Shown here piece after piece: positions 44,211 through 52,522 of a stretch of 64,000 bases of DNA. The stretch spans positions 2,604,001-2,668,000 of the forward strand of contig NZ_JAHLZY020000001.1 of the NCBI RefSeq assembly GCF_018967865.2. Reading direction: 5' to 3'. Positions within the stretch are counted from its first letter, which is position 1. Each line of letters begins with the position of its first letter. The notes beneath the pieces are model-generated. The model saw nothing but the letters and a program-made list of their open reading frames with translations. It was not told where the DNA came from and ran no database searches. Both the position numbers and the translations under genes were made by a program. This stretch comes from Hymenobacter siberiensis (lineage in GTDB: Bacteria > Bacteroidota > Bacteroidia > Cytophagales > Hymenobacteraceae).

Positions 44211-44597
44211 ATGCGTGTCATTTTTCTATTAAACTTTCTGGCCGTTTTTCCTTTCGGAAGCGCACTCGCGCAAGCATCCCCGAAGCCGGAACTTGGCTCG
44301 GCACAATCGTTTCATCTAAGGCCGGCAAGGACTGGTATAGCGCTCGACACGACGGGCTGGCGGTTTATAACCCGGCCGGTTGCGGACGCAGTGGATGATA
44401 ATTCGGGGGAGGTGCGCTTTAAGATTGTGATTGATAGCGAGGGCGTAATTGAATCGGTGCTCCCGGTCAGCAGCACGGTTTCGGCCAGGCAGGAAGCGCT
44501 TTGCCGGCAGGTGTTGCTGCGGTGCCGGTTCGAGCATATTGGGACAAAACCGGGCGGGGCAGTTGGGTATTACACCTTTAAATTCATGGTCAGGTGA
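44211..44597 (+). CDS. Small secreted TonB-C-domain-like protein
   Basis: The product is 128 residues. MRVIFLLNFLAVFPFGSALAQ is a signal peptide, and the remainder resembles the C-terminal domain of TonB-like proteins: GEVRFKIVIDSEGVIESVLPV, then EALCRQVLLRCRF and a closing GYYTFKFMVR. Stand-alone TonB-C modules are frequent in Bacteroidota. The start was chosen at this ATG because of the signal; an in-frame reading from 44091 has no good signal. A periplasmic role with an unknown partner is likely. Confidence 0.72.
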   Translation: MRVIFLLNFLAVFPFGSALAQASPKPELGSAQSFHLRPARTGIALDTTGWRFITRPVADAVDDNSGEVRFKIVIDSEGVIESVLPVSSTVSARQEALCRQVLLRCRFEHIGTKPGGAVGYYTFKFMVR

Positions 44598-44705
44598 TAC
44601 AGTTGATGGTCGTTTCGGGTTTGTTCCGAAGGTGTTAGCAGCGTTAAAAGCCATTATCCGACACCCTTAACGCGCCCGTGCAGCGGGGGCGTTCGGCTTT
44701 CTGGC

Positions 44706-44713
44706 TACCTTTG
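44706..44713 (+). promoter_or_regulatory. Candidate E2 gene -7 element
   Basis: TACCTTTG matches TAnnTTTG and lies 54 bases upstream of the E2 ATG. No matching -33 was found. Confidence 0.5.
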
Positions 44714-44767
44714 CGGCACGAAAATCCCACCCCACCCTCACTTACCCCAAAATATCCCTCCTTACCT

Positions 44768-46159
44768 ATGGCACGAGTGGAAATGACGATGCCCAAGATG
44801 GGCGAAAGCATCATGGAAGGCACCGTCCTGAAGTGGCTCAAACAAGTTGGCGACTCCATTGAGCAGGACGAATCAGTGCTGGAAGTAGCCACCGACAAGG
44901 TTGATACCGAAGTACCCGCCATCTACGCCGGTGTGCTGACGGAGATTCTGGTGCAGGAAGGCCAGGTTGTGGCCGTAGGCGCGCCCATCGCCGTGATGGA
45001 AACCGATGCCGCCGCTGCTGGTGCCGCTGCCCCAGTCAGTGCCCCGGCCGCTCCGCAGGCTGCTCCTGCTCCTTCAAGCAACGGCAGCGCCGTGCCATAT
45101 CTGCCCGAGCCGCACGACCCGCAGGCTGCCCAGACTGCCGCCAGCGCCGAACACCAGCCCGGCCGCTTCCTTTCGCCGTTGGTCCTGAGCATTGCCCGCG
45201 AAGAAGGCGTGAGCATGACGGACCTGGAGTATCTGCCCGGCACCGGCAAAGAGAACCGCGTGACTAAGAAGGATATTCTCGATTACGTGGCCGCCGGCAA
45301 GCCTTCGCTGACCGGAACGGCCGCTGCTAATACTTCGGTGCAGGCTCCGGCCGTAGCTCCGCAGCCGCAAGTAGCCCCGGCAACCCCAGCGCCGGCCCCG
45401 GTTGCTTCGGCACCCTCGGCCAGCGTTAAGCCGGTGCCCAGCGTGAGCGGTGGCCAGGAGCTGATTGAAATGGACCGTATGCGCAAGATGATTGCGCAGC
45501 GCATGGTGGATTCGGTGCGCATTTCGCCCCACGTCACCAGCTTCGTGGAGGCCGACGTGACCAATGTTGTGAACTGGCGCAACAAGCACAAGGACGCCTA
45601 CAAGAAGCGCGAGGGCGAAAACCTGACGTTCACGCCTATCTTTATCCAAGCTGTGGCCCGCGCCATCCAGGATTTCCCGCTGATTAACGTGTCGATTGAT
45701 GGCGACTACATCATCAAGAAGCGCGACATCAACATTGGCGTAGCCGTGGCCCTGCCCAGTGGCAACCTGATTGTACCGGTTATTCACAACGCCGACCAGC
45801 TCAACCTTAATGGCCTGAGCAAAAAGCTGAACGACCTGGCCGCTCGTGCCCGCATCAACAAGCTGACGCCCGCCGACCTCGAAGGCGGCACTTACACGCT
45901 CAGCAACGTGGGCTCGTTTGGCAACGTGATGGGCACGCCCATCATCATGCAGCCGCAGGTGGCCATTATGGCAGTGGGCGCCATCAAGAAGAAGCCGGCC
46001 GTGATTGAGACGCCGCAGGGCGACCTCATCGGTATCCGCCACTTCATGTTCCTGAGCCACAGCTACGACCACCGCGTGGTGGACGGTTCACTCGGCGGCA
46101 TGTTTGTGCGCAAGGTGGCCGATTACCTGGAGCAGTTCGACCCGAACACGGCGATTTAG
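44768..46159 (+). CDS. Dihydrolipoamide acyltransferase (E2 of a 2-oxoacid dehydrogenase complex)
   Basis: The product is 463 residues. A lipoyl domain (1-80) has the lipoylated Lys in LEVATDKVDTEV. An Ala/Pro linker, a peripheral-subunit-binding domain (about 125-170, with SPLVLSIAREEGVSMTDLEYLPGTG), another linker and a catalytic domain with FLSHSYDHRVVDGSLGG (HxxxDG motif) follow. It transfers an acyl group to CoA in a pyruvate, branched-chain or 2-oxoglutarate dehydrogenase complex; the substrate cannot be decided because E1 and E3 genes are not adjacent. The start ATG is MARVEMTMPKMGESI. Confidence 0.93.
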   Translation: MARVEMTMPKMGESIMEGTVLKWLKQVGDSIEQDESVLEVATDKVDTEVPAIYAGVLTEILVQEGQVVAVGAPIAVMETDAAAAGAAAPVSAPAAPQAAPAPSSNGSAVPYLPEPHDPQAAQTAASAEHQPGRFLSPLVLSIAREEGVSMTDLEYLPGTGKENRVTKKDILDYVAAGKPSLTGTAAANTSVQAPAVAPQPQVAPATPAPAPVASAPSASVKPVPSVSGGQELIEMDRMRKMIAQRMVDSVRISPHVTSFVEADVTNVVNWRNKHKDAYKKREGENLTFTPIFIQAVARAIQDFPLINVSIDGDYIIKKRDINIGVAVALPSGNLIVPVIHNADQLNLNGLSKKLNDLAARARINKLTPADLEGGTYTLSNVGSFGNVMGTPIIMQPQVAIMAVGAIKKKPAVIETPQGDLIGIRHFMFLSHSYDHRVVDGSLGGMFVRKVADYLEQFDPNTAI

Positions 46160-46177
46160 CGCATTTCTGAATTATAT

Positions 46178-46286
46178 AGAACGTCATGCTGAGCGCAGCC
46201 GAAGCATCTCGCGTGCAATAGTAATTCAATCGACAGGATTTACTACTACATGCGAGATGCTTCGGCTGCGCTCAGCATGACGTTCT
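46178..46286. repeat. Palindromic repeat family A, copy A8
   Basis: Arms of 38 bases at 46178-46215 and 46249-46286 with one mismatch. The core CAATAGTAATTCAATCGACAGGATTTACTACTA resembles other cores. It sits between E2 and a small gene. Confidence 0.95.
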
Positions 46287-46305
46287 GTTTTACCCCTTTA
46301 TTTTG

Positions 46306-46503
46306 ATGAAAAACCTTGTTTTCCTCGGGGCGCTGGTACTGGCGCTGGGCCTCATCGGTTATTTATACCAGCAGCTTTCAGCCAGCGAAAAAGCCCTGCA
46401 ACTAGCTGAAAAGCGCTTTGCCGACTGCGAAAAAGTCACGTTTCAGCTCCAGAACCAACTCGCTCCGCTGCAGAAAAAGCAGACGGGCGGCATCCCGCAG
46501 TAA
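46306..46503 (+). CDS. Small single-helix membrane protein
   Basis: The product is 65 residues with an N-terminal transmembrane helix (MKNLVFLGALVLALGLIGYL) and a charged, heptad-like C-terminal helix (LSASEKALQLAEKRFADCEKV) that could form a coiled coil. No family is recognised. The ATG directly after a TTG is chosen as start. It ends with a strong terminator shared with the convergent valS gene. The leader begins 20 bases after repeat A8. Confidence 0.6.
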   Translation: MKNLVFLGALVLALGLIGYLYQQLSASEKALQLAEKRFADCEKVTFQLQNQLAPLQKKQTGGIPQ

Positions 46504-46521
46504 GGTGCCCTTAGCTAAGTA

Positions 46522-46560
46522 AAAAAAGCCCGCCTCCTAAATCAGAAAGCGGGCTTTTTT
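46522..46560. terminator. Bidirectional intrinsic terminator
   Basis: AAAAAAGCCCGC-loop-GCGGGCTTTTTT lies between the small membrane protein gene and the convergent valS. The A- and T-tracts serve both strands. Confidence 0.93.
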
Positions 46561-46580
46561 GCATCAAATCGAATTTGACA

Positions 46581-49268
46581 TTATAGTCCTTTCAATGCCT
46601 GCTCCAGCGCGGCGATTTTGGCTTCGGCATCGGCCAGTTTCTGGCGCTCCTTTTCCAGCACTTCGGGCTTGGCATTCTGGGCGAACTTCTCGTTGCCGAG
46701 CTTTTTCTGCACCGAGTCGCGGAAGCCCTGGGCGTATTCCAGCTCTTTTTCGAGGCGGGTGCGCTCGGCGGCTAGGTCAATATGGCCTTCGAGCGGGATG
46801 AAGAACTCGCCGGTACCGAGCACAAAGCTCACCGAGGCGGCGGGGCCGGCATCGGCGAAGCTCACTTCCATGATGCTGCCCAGCTTGCGAATGATGCCGT
46901 CGTAATCGGTCACCAGTTGCGGGTCGTCGGTTTTGGCGACCAGCGTGAGGGGCTTGTTGGGGCCGAGATTCTTCTGGTTGCGCACGGCCCGGATGCCGGC
47001 CACGATGGCCAGGGCCTTATCCATGCTGGTCAGGGTTTCGGCGCCGTTAGCGGGGGCAGTGGCGCGGGGCCAGGGGGCCACGGTTACGTAGTCGCGGGGG
47101 CCGCGCTCGGCCAACTCGTGCCACAGCTCTTCGGTGATGAAGGGCATGAAGGGGTGCAGCAGTTTGAGCAGCGTTTCGAGGTAGGCCGTGGTGTGGCGCA
47201 GGCTTTCGGCGTCGATGGGATGCTGGTAGGCGGGCTTCACCATTTCCAGGTACAGGGCGCAGAAATCGTCCCACACCAGCTTATAAATGGTCATGAGCGC
47301 ATCCGACATCCGGAACTTCTCGAAATGGTCGTCCATCTCGACAATGGCGGCCTGCAGCCGGGCGTTGAACCAGGTCACGGCCTTCTCATTCACGAAGGGC
47401 AGCGAGGCATCGGCTTCCCATCCTTTCACGAGGCGGAAGGCGTTCCAGAGCTTGTTGCTGAAGTTACGGCCCTGTTCCACCAGCTTCACGTCGTAGAGCA
47501 GGTCGTTGCCGGCCGGGGCCGAGAACAGCATGCCGGTGCGTACGCCGTCGGCCCCGTACTGGGCGATGAGGTCGAGCGGGTCGGGCGAGTTGCCGAGCTG
47601 CTTGCTCATCTTGCGGCCCTGCGCGTCGCGCACGATGCCGGTGAGGTACACGTTTTTAAACGGCACTTCCTGGCGGTATTCGATGCCGGCCATAATCATG
47701 CGGGCCACCCAGAAAAACAGGATGTCCGGCCCCGTAACCAGGTCATTGGTCGGGTAGAAATAGTTGATATCGGCGTTGTCGGGGTCTTTGAAGCCGTCAA
47801 ACACTGAAATGGGCCATAGCCACGACGAGAACCAGGTATCGAGCACGTCCTCGTCCTGGCGCAGGTCGCTCAGCTGCAGGTCGGCCCTGCCGGTCTGGGC
47901 AATGGCCTGCTGCAAGGCATCCTCGGCGGTGAGGGCGACTACGAAGGTGCCATCGGGTAGGTAGTAGGCCGGAATCTGCTGGCCCCACCAGAGCTGGCGC
48001 GAGATGCACCAGTCGCGCACGTTCTCCATCCAGGCCCGGTACATGTTCTTGAACTTGGGCGGATGCAGGCGCACGGTATCGTTTTCCACGGCGTCGAGCG
48101 CGGGCTTGGCCATGTGCTCCATTTTCATGAACCACTGCAGGCTGAGCTTGGGCTCAATCACAGCCTTGGTGCGCTCCGAGGTTTGCACGATGCTGGCGTA
48201 TTCTTCGATTTTCTCGAGCAGGCCAGCTTCCTGCAAATCCTTGGCAATCTGCCTACGCACGGCGAACCGGTCCTGCCCCACGTAGAGAATGGCCTTCTCG
48301 TTCAGCGTGCCGTTATCGGCCAGAATATCGATGACCGGCAGGTTATGCTTCACGCCCAGCTCGTAGTCGTTCAGGTCGTGAGCAGGCGTCACTTTTAGCG
48401 CACCGGTACCGAAGTCGATGGAAACGTACTCATCGAAAATTACCGGGATTTCGCGGCCCAGCAGCGGAATGCGCAGCTTAGCACCGGCCAGGTGGCTGAA
48501 GCGCGGGTCGTTCGGATTCACGGCCACGGCCACGTCGGCCATAATCGTTTCGGGGCGCGAGGTGGCCACCAGAATATAGCTGTTAGCTGCTAGCTGTTGG
48601 CTGTTAGCTTCGTCCGAAGAGGAGCTAACAGCTAACGGCTGAAAGCTATCAGCTAAATAATATTTCAGGTAATACATTTTGGCCTGCACGTCCTTGGCAA
48701 TCACCTCTTCGTCGGAGATGGCGGTGCGTCCTTCGGGGTCCCAGTTCACCATGCGCACGCCGCGGTAAATCAGGCCTTTATTATAAAGGTCGACGAATAC
48801 ACGGAGCACGGCGTCCGTCAAATCCGGCTCCATGGTGAAGCGCGTACGGTCCCAGTCGCAGGAGGCGCCAAGCTGCTTGAGCTGCTCCAGAATAATGCCG
48901 CCGTACTTGTCCTTCCATTGGAATGCGTGGGCCAGGAATTCCTCGCGGGTAAGGTCGGTTTTGCTGATGCCCTGCTCCTTGAGCAAGGCCACTACCTTAG
49001 CCTCGGTAGCGATGCTGGCGTGGTCGGTGCCGGGCACCCAGCAAGCTTCCTTGCCCTGCATGCGGGCGCGGCGCACCAGCACGTCCTGAATCGTATTGTT
49101 GAGCATGTGACCCATGTGGAGCACGCCCGTCACGTTTGGCGGCGGGATAACAACGGTGTAGGGCTGCTTTTTAGGGTTGGGTTTGGCTTTGAAAAAGCCC
49201 TGCTCCTGCCAGCGTTGGTACCATTTGGCTTCAACGTCGGTGGGCGAGTAGGTGGTGGCGAGCGACAT
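46581..49268 (-). CDS. valS: Valyl-tRNA synthetase with a repeat-derived insertion
   Basis: The product is about 895 residues. It is a class I synthetase. The HIGH-type motif is in PPNVTGVLHMGHML, the CP1 editing domain has YILVATSRPETIMAD, and the KMSKQ motif is GRKMSKQLGNSPD. The C-terminal coiled coil is present. Between the normal KYYLAD and YILVATS segments lies an unusual insert of about 25 residues (about 205-230; FQPLAVSSSSDEANSQQLAAN). It is encoded exactly by a family C palindrome (48578-48654). The insert is in frame, so the essential enzyme is still made. Start chosen at MSLATTYSPTDVEAK. Confidence 0.96.
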   Translation of the reverse strand: MSLATTYSPTDVEAKWYQRWQEQGFFKAKPNPKKQPYTVVIPPPNVTGVLHMGHMLNNTIQDVLVRRARMQGKEACWVPGTDHASIATEAKVVALLKEQGISKTDLTREEFLAHAFQWKDKYGGIILEQLKQLGASCDWDRTRFTMEPDLTDAVLRVFVDLYNKGLIYRGVRMVNWDPEGRTAISDEEVIAKDVQAKMYYLKYYLADSFQPLAVSSSSDEANSQQLAANSYILVATSRPETIMADVAVAVNPNDPRFSHLAGAKLRIPLLGREIPVIFDEYVSIDFGTGALKVTPAHDLNDYELGVKHNLPVIDILADNGTLNEKAILYVGQDRFAVRRQIAKDLQEAGLLEKIEEYASIVQTSERTKAVIEPKLSLQWFMKMEHMAKPALDAVENDTVRLHPPKFKNMYRAWMENVRDWCISRQLWWGQQIPAYYLPDGTFVVALTAEDALQQAIAQTGRADLQLSDLRQDEDVLDTWFSSWLWPISVFDGFKDPDNADINYFYPTNDLVTGPDILFFWVARMIMAGIEYRQEVPFKNVYLTGIVRDAQGRKMSKQLGNSPDPLDLIAQYGADGVRTGMLFSAPAGNDLLYDVKLVEQGRNFSNKLWNAFRLVKGWEADASLPFVNEKAVTWFNARLQAAIVEMDDHFEKFRMSDALMTIYKLVWDDFCALYLEMVKPAYQHPIDAESLRHTTAYLETLLKLLHPFMPFITEELWHELAERGPRDYVTVAPWPRATAPANGAETLTSMDKALAIVAGIRAVRNQKNLGPNKPLTLVAKTDDPQLVTDYDGIIRKLGSIMEVSFADAGPAASVSFVLGTGEFFIPLEGHIDLAAERTRLEKELEYAQGFRDSVQKKLGNEKFAQNAKPEVLEKERQKLADAEAKIAALEQALKGL
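48578..48654. repeat. Palindromic repeat family C, copy C3, inside valS
   Basis: Two 32-base arms (48578-48609 and 48623-48654) with AGCTGTTAGCT/AGCTAACAGCT words match family C at 30564 and 40243. The spacing keeps the valS reading frame and avoids stop codons on the coding strand. Confidence 0.9.
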
Positions 49269-49295
49269 GGGGATTTGTGCGAGTAGCAGAAGCAA

Positions 49296-49303
49296 CAAAA
49301 ATA
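49296..49303 (-). promoter_or_regulatory. Candidate valS promoter -7 element
   Basis: On the minus strand TATTTTTG fits the -7 consensus 28 bases ahead of the ATG, with TTTTG 16 bases upstream of it, a little closer than usual. Confidence 0.55.
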
Positions 49304-49651
49304 GGCATTAGAACTGCGGCAAAACAGGTCGTTCGGCCCCAATCACCGCACGATGTGGTCGGAGGTCCGAACGACTTCACCTAATCTACATAAATTTCAG
49401 GGCTGGCAACCGACTGATATCGCTACTGCTATCCTCCATGAAGCCTTGCCAAAGGCTATTACGCGTTATCTTATTCATTCTGTATTTCAATAATATACAT
49501 TATTTATAATATTATTATTGTTAAAAAATACCAGTATTCAAACCTATTGAATATCTGCTTTTTGGAACGCCGTAGACAGTATTCGGGGCTTAAAGTTTAA
49601 TCCGCTGTTTGTACCTTCCGAATGATTCGGTCTGCTTCTCCGTAATAATTC
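49304..49651. other. Intergenic region between divergent valS and the nitrilase gene
   Basis: No gene is recognised. It holds an inverted repeat GTCGTTCGG/CCGAACGAC (49328-49336 and 49367-49375) in the valS leader direction and a very AT-rich tract at 49480-49540, the least GC-rich part of the window. Promoters for both genes are expected here. Confidence 0.6.
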
Positions 49652-50566
49652 ATGGCTTCGCTCTTTTCTTTTCGCAAACCTGCACCTCCGGCTCCTGTAT
49701 TGCCCGAAGTGCAGGCCCCGATTGGCACGCTGCGCATTGGCCTGGGGCAATTGCTGGTAGAAGGCGGCGAGCCTGCACGCAACCTCGCCCGGGCCGTGGA
49801 GCAGATTGCCCAGGCAGCCGCCCAGCAGTGCGAGCTGGTGTTGTTGCCGGAAACCCTGGATTTTGCCTGGACGCACCCCAGCGCCCTCTACGAGGCCCAG
49901 CCCATTCCCGGCCTGTACAGCGACATGCTGTGCGAGGCGGCGGCCCGCCACCAGATTTACGTGTGCGCCGGCCTCACCGAGCGCGCGGCCGATGGCCGCA
50001 ACTTCAACGCGGCAATCCTCATCGACCCGCAGGGCAATATCATCGTCAAATACCACAAGATAAACCTCTTGGACATCGAGCAGCCCTACTACGCCGTGGG
50101 CCAGACGCTGAATGTAGTGGATACACCACTGGGTAAAATCGGGGTAAATATCTGCGCCGATAACTACCTCGACGGGTTGCCCATTGGCCACACCCTGGCG
50201 CGCATGGGAGCCGAATTCATTATTGCACCGGCATCGTGGACGGTGGACTACTCCATCACCGAGGAGAACGACCCCTACCAGGAAAAATGGGTAAAGCCTT
50301 TTTCAATCCTTGCTCAGCTCTACAACGTAGTGGTAGTGAGCGTTACCTCCGTCGGCTACATCGTGGGCGGGCCCTATGAGGGCAAGAAAAGTGTGGGCTG
50401 CTCGCTGGCCGTTGATGCCCACGGCGTGCGGGCGCAGGGGGCCTTCAATGAGTTTGCCGGCCAGCTGGTTGTGGCCGACCTCGCCCGGCCGCATCGCCCG
50501 GAGCGCGGCACCGATATCGGCCTGATGCTTCAGCGCAAAGGCTACCGCTTCGACCAGCTGCCGTAA
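49652..50566 (+). CDS. Nitrilase-superfamily carbon-nitrogen hydrolase
   Basis: The product is 304 residues with the nitrilase Glu-Lys-Cys triad: Glu in LVLLPETLDFAW, Lys in IVKYHKINLLD, and Cys in VNICADNYLDG. These enzymes hydrolyse amides or serve as glutaminase domains. The subfamily is unclear. Its N-terminus has a Pro-rich extension (MASLFSFRKPAPPAPVLPE). It is followed 122 bases later on the same strand by a PP-loop sugar amidotransferase that needs ammonia. That pairing suggests this hydrolase could release ammonia for its neighbour, analogous to the glutaminase domain of NAD synthetase. This is inference. Confidence 0.9.
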   Translation: MASLFSFRKPAPPAPVLPEVQAPIGTLRIGLGQLLVEGGEPARNLARAVEQIAQAAAQQCELVLLPETLDFAWTHPSALYEAQPIPGLYSDMLCEAAARHQIYVCAGLTERAADGRNFNAAILIDPQGNIIVKYHKINLLDIEQPYYAVGQTLNVVDTPLGKIGVNICADNYLDGLPIGHTLARMGAEFIIAPASWTVDYSITEENDPYQEKWVKPFSILAQLYNVVVVSVTSVGYIVGGPYEGKKSVGCSLAVDAHGVRAQGAFNEFAGQLVVADLARPHRPERGTDIGLMLQRKGYRFDQLP

Positions 50567-50688
50567 ACGTATTATTTCCTTTCGTAATCCTTCCCTTCCA
50601 TTTAACTACCAACCACCTCTAGTGCCCCACAATCTGCCCTTGCTGCCCACCCCAATTTCTTTATGCAGCCCCTTTATCTCCACCGCCA

Positions 50689-51897
50689 TTGCTAACTCAA
50701 TTACGCTCTCCAACTTCCCAGACTGCAACAAATTCACCGGCTGATTATCAGCAGTGTATCCGGTGCGTAATGGACACTACCGCGCCGGGAATCACGTTTG
50801 ACTCGGAGGGCACCTGCTCCTTCTGTGACGTCCACGACCGGATGGAAACGGCCTTTCCGCTCGGCAAAATCGGCCGCGAAACGGTGCGGCAGCAGGCCAA
50901 TGAAATGCGCCGGGCCGGCCGTAACCGCCGCTACGACTGCGTGGTGGGCCTGAGCGGCGGCCGCGACAGCACCTATACCCTCTGGTACTGCGTCACCCAA
51001 CTCAAGCTGCGCCCGCTGGCAGTGCATTTCAACGACGGCTTTGGCAACCCCGTGGCCGGCGAAAATATGGCACGCACCTGCCAGCGCCTGGGCGTGGAGC
51101 TGCGCACCATCACATCGGACTGGCGCGAGTCGAAAGACCTGAAAATCGCCTTTTTGAAGGCTTCGGTGCCCGATATGGAGGAAGGTACCGACCTGGGTAT
51201 TGCCACGGCCCTGTATGGGGTGGCGGCCAAAGAAGGCATTCAGCACCTGATTATCGGTCAGTCATTCCGGACCGAGGGCATTGCCCCGCTCAGCTGGAAT
51301 TTTCTGGATGGCCGCTACCTGCGGGCCGTGCACAAGCAGTTTGGCACGGTGCCGCTGCGGCGCTGGCAGCCCGCCGACCCGGGCTTTAATCTGGGCGTCA
51401 AAGAGATGTTTTACTATGCCTTCGTGCGGCGCATCAAGACCATAACGCTATTGTATCACCTTGACTATGTGCGCACTGAAGTTGACGAAATACTGGTGCG
51501 CGAGCTGGCCTGGAAAAGCCCCGGCGCGCATTATTCCGACGACCTTTACCAAAGCCTGATTTACTACCTCAACCGCATCAAGTTCAATATCGACCGGCGG
51601 CTGTTCAATTATTCGGCACTGGTGCGTTCGGGTCAGATGAGCCGCGAGGTGGCACTACACCGCATTTCCAGCGTCAATTCCATCGAAGACGAATCGATTA
51701 TTTCGCTCTGCATCAAGCGCTTGGGCCTAACGCGGGCCGAGTTCGAGGCCATTGTGGCCGCTCCGGTGAAAACCTTTCACGACTACCCCAATAATTACGC
51801 GTTGCTGAAGCTGCTGCGCGGCCCCATTAAGCTCATGAGCCGGTTGAACCTGATTCCCGAATCGGCTTACGATAAATACTTTAACTGCGGCACCTGA
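50689..51897 (+). CDS. N-acetyl sugar amidotransferase (WbpG/PseA-like, PP-loop)
   Basis: The product is 402 residues. A PP-loop ATP site VVGLSGGRDSTYT is near residue 88, and CIRCVMDTTAPGI with a later CSFCDVHDR forms a probable zinc site. Relatives (WbpG, PseA, TIGR03573) convert an N-acetyl sugar carbonyl to an acetamidino group in O-antigen and pseudaminic acid biosynthesis, with ammonia coming from HisH/HisF-like partners. None of those partners is here; a nitrilase-type hydrolase precedes the gene. The start is probably TTG at 50689 because the CIRC motif must be included; the next ATG is inside the motif. Confidence 0.88.
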   Translation: MLTQLRSPTSQTATNSPADYQQCIRCVMDTTAPGITFDSEGTCSFCDVHDRMETAFPLGKIGRETVRQQANEMRRAGRNRRYDCVVGLSGGRDSTYTLWYCVTQLKLRPLAVHFNDGFGNPVAGENMARTCQRLGVELRTITSDWRESKDLKIAFLKASVPDMEEGTDLGIATALYGVAAKEGIQHLIIGQSFRTEGIAPLSWNFLDGRYLRAVHKQFGTVPLRRWQPADPGFNLGVKEMFYYAFVRRIKTITLLYHLDYVRTEVDEILVRELAWKSPGAHYSDDLYQSLIYYLNRIKFNIDRRLFNYSALVRSGQMSREVALHRISSVNSIEDESIISLCIKRLGLTRAEFEAIVAAPVKTFHDYPNNYALLKLLRGPIKLMSRLNLIPESAYDKYFNCGT

Positions 51898-51903
51898 GCC
51901 AGG

Positions 51904-51956
51904 AGCTCAAAAAGGAAGGCCGGTTCATGAGTAGGAGCCGGCCTTCCTTTTTGAGC
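51904..51956. terminator. Long bidirectional terminator hairpin
   Basis: Perfect 19-base arms (GCTCAAAAAGGAAGGCCGG and its inverse) flank a 15-base spacer. The stem carries its own A and T tracts. It lies between the convergent amidotransferase and ferredoxin genes. Confidence 0.9.
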
Positions 51957-51976
51957 AATAGCTACCCGCCTTTTGG

Positions 51977-52327
51977 CTAGGCAGCGATGTGCAGCCACTC
52001 TTTCTTTTCGAGCAGGCGCTCGCGGGTTTCGCGGTAGTCGGGGTCGTCCACGCAGCAATCGACGGGGCACACGGCGGCGCACTGCGGCTCCTCGTGGAAG
52101 CCCACGCACTCGGTGCATTTATCCGATACGATATAGTAGTACTCGTCTGAAACCGGGATTTGCGGGGCGGTGCCCCCTACTACGGTGCCATCGGGGGCGG
52201 CCACTTCCTTCAGCGAGGTGCCATCGGCCCAGCGCCACTGCGCGCCGCCTTCGTAAATAGCGTTGTTGGGGCATTCCGGCTCGCAGGCACCACAATTGAT
52301 GCACTCGTCGGTTATCATGATGGCCAT
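51977..52327 (-). CDS. 4Fe-4S dicluster ferredoxin
   Basis: The product is 116 residues. It has two cysteine sets: [17 protein letters not shown] at the N-terminus and [21 protein letters not shown] near residues 70-92. The second carries the longer loop typical of the YfhL/Alvin-type ferredoxins. The protein is a small cytoplasmic electron carrier. It is divergent from the acyl-CoA reductase gene, a neighbour pair commonly seen in the Bacteroidota. A -7 motif TTAATTTTG-like sequence lies upstream. Confidence 0.95.
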   Translation of the reverse strand: MAIMITDECINCGACEPECPNNAIYEGGAQWRWADGTSLKEVAAPDGTVVGGTAPQIPVSDEYYYIVSDKCTECVGFHEEPQCAAVCPVDCCVDDPDYRETRERLLEKKEWLHIAA

Positions 52328-52522
52328 GGGGCGTCGGGGTTCGGGAGGTGAAGTGAGGAAACCAAAGCAGAACGAGGGGGCTTTACGTAAAACGCCCGCC
52401 CCGCGCCGTTCTTTGAGCCTGCAAAATTAACCAACAACGACGGGGTTTGCACAGTTTCAGCCAATTTTGCCGGGTAATCTTCCGCGCGCGTCCATTTGTG
52501 GCCTGCGCCCTCCTCTTTTCTT

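Noticed and set aside
49328..49375. T-box riboswitch upstream of valS
   Set aside because: The inverted repeat lacks a T-box sequence and specifier architecture, and T-boxes are not expected in this phylum.
49544..50191. 215-codon minus-strand ORF across the nitrilase gene
   Set aside because: It is antisense to a well-supported gene and does not resemble a protein family.
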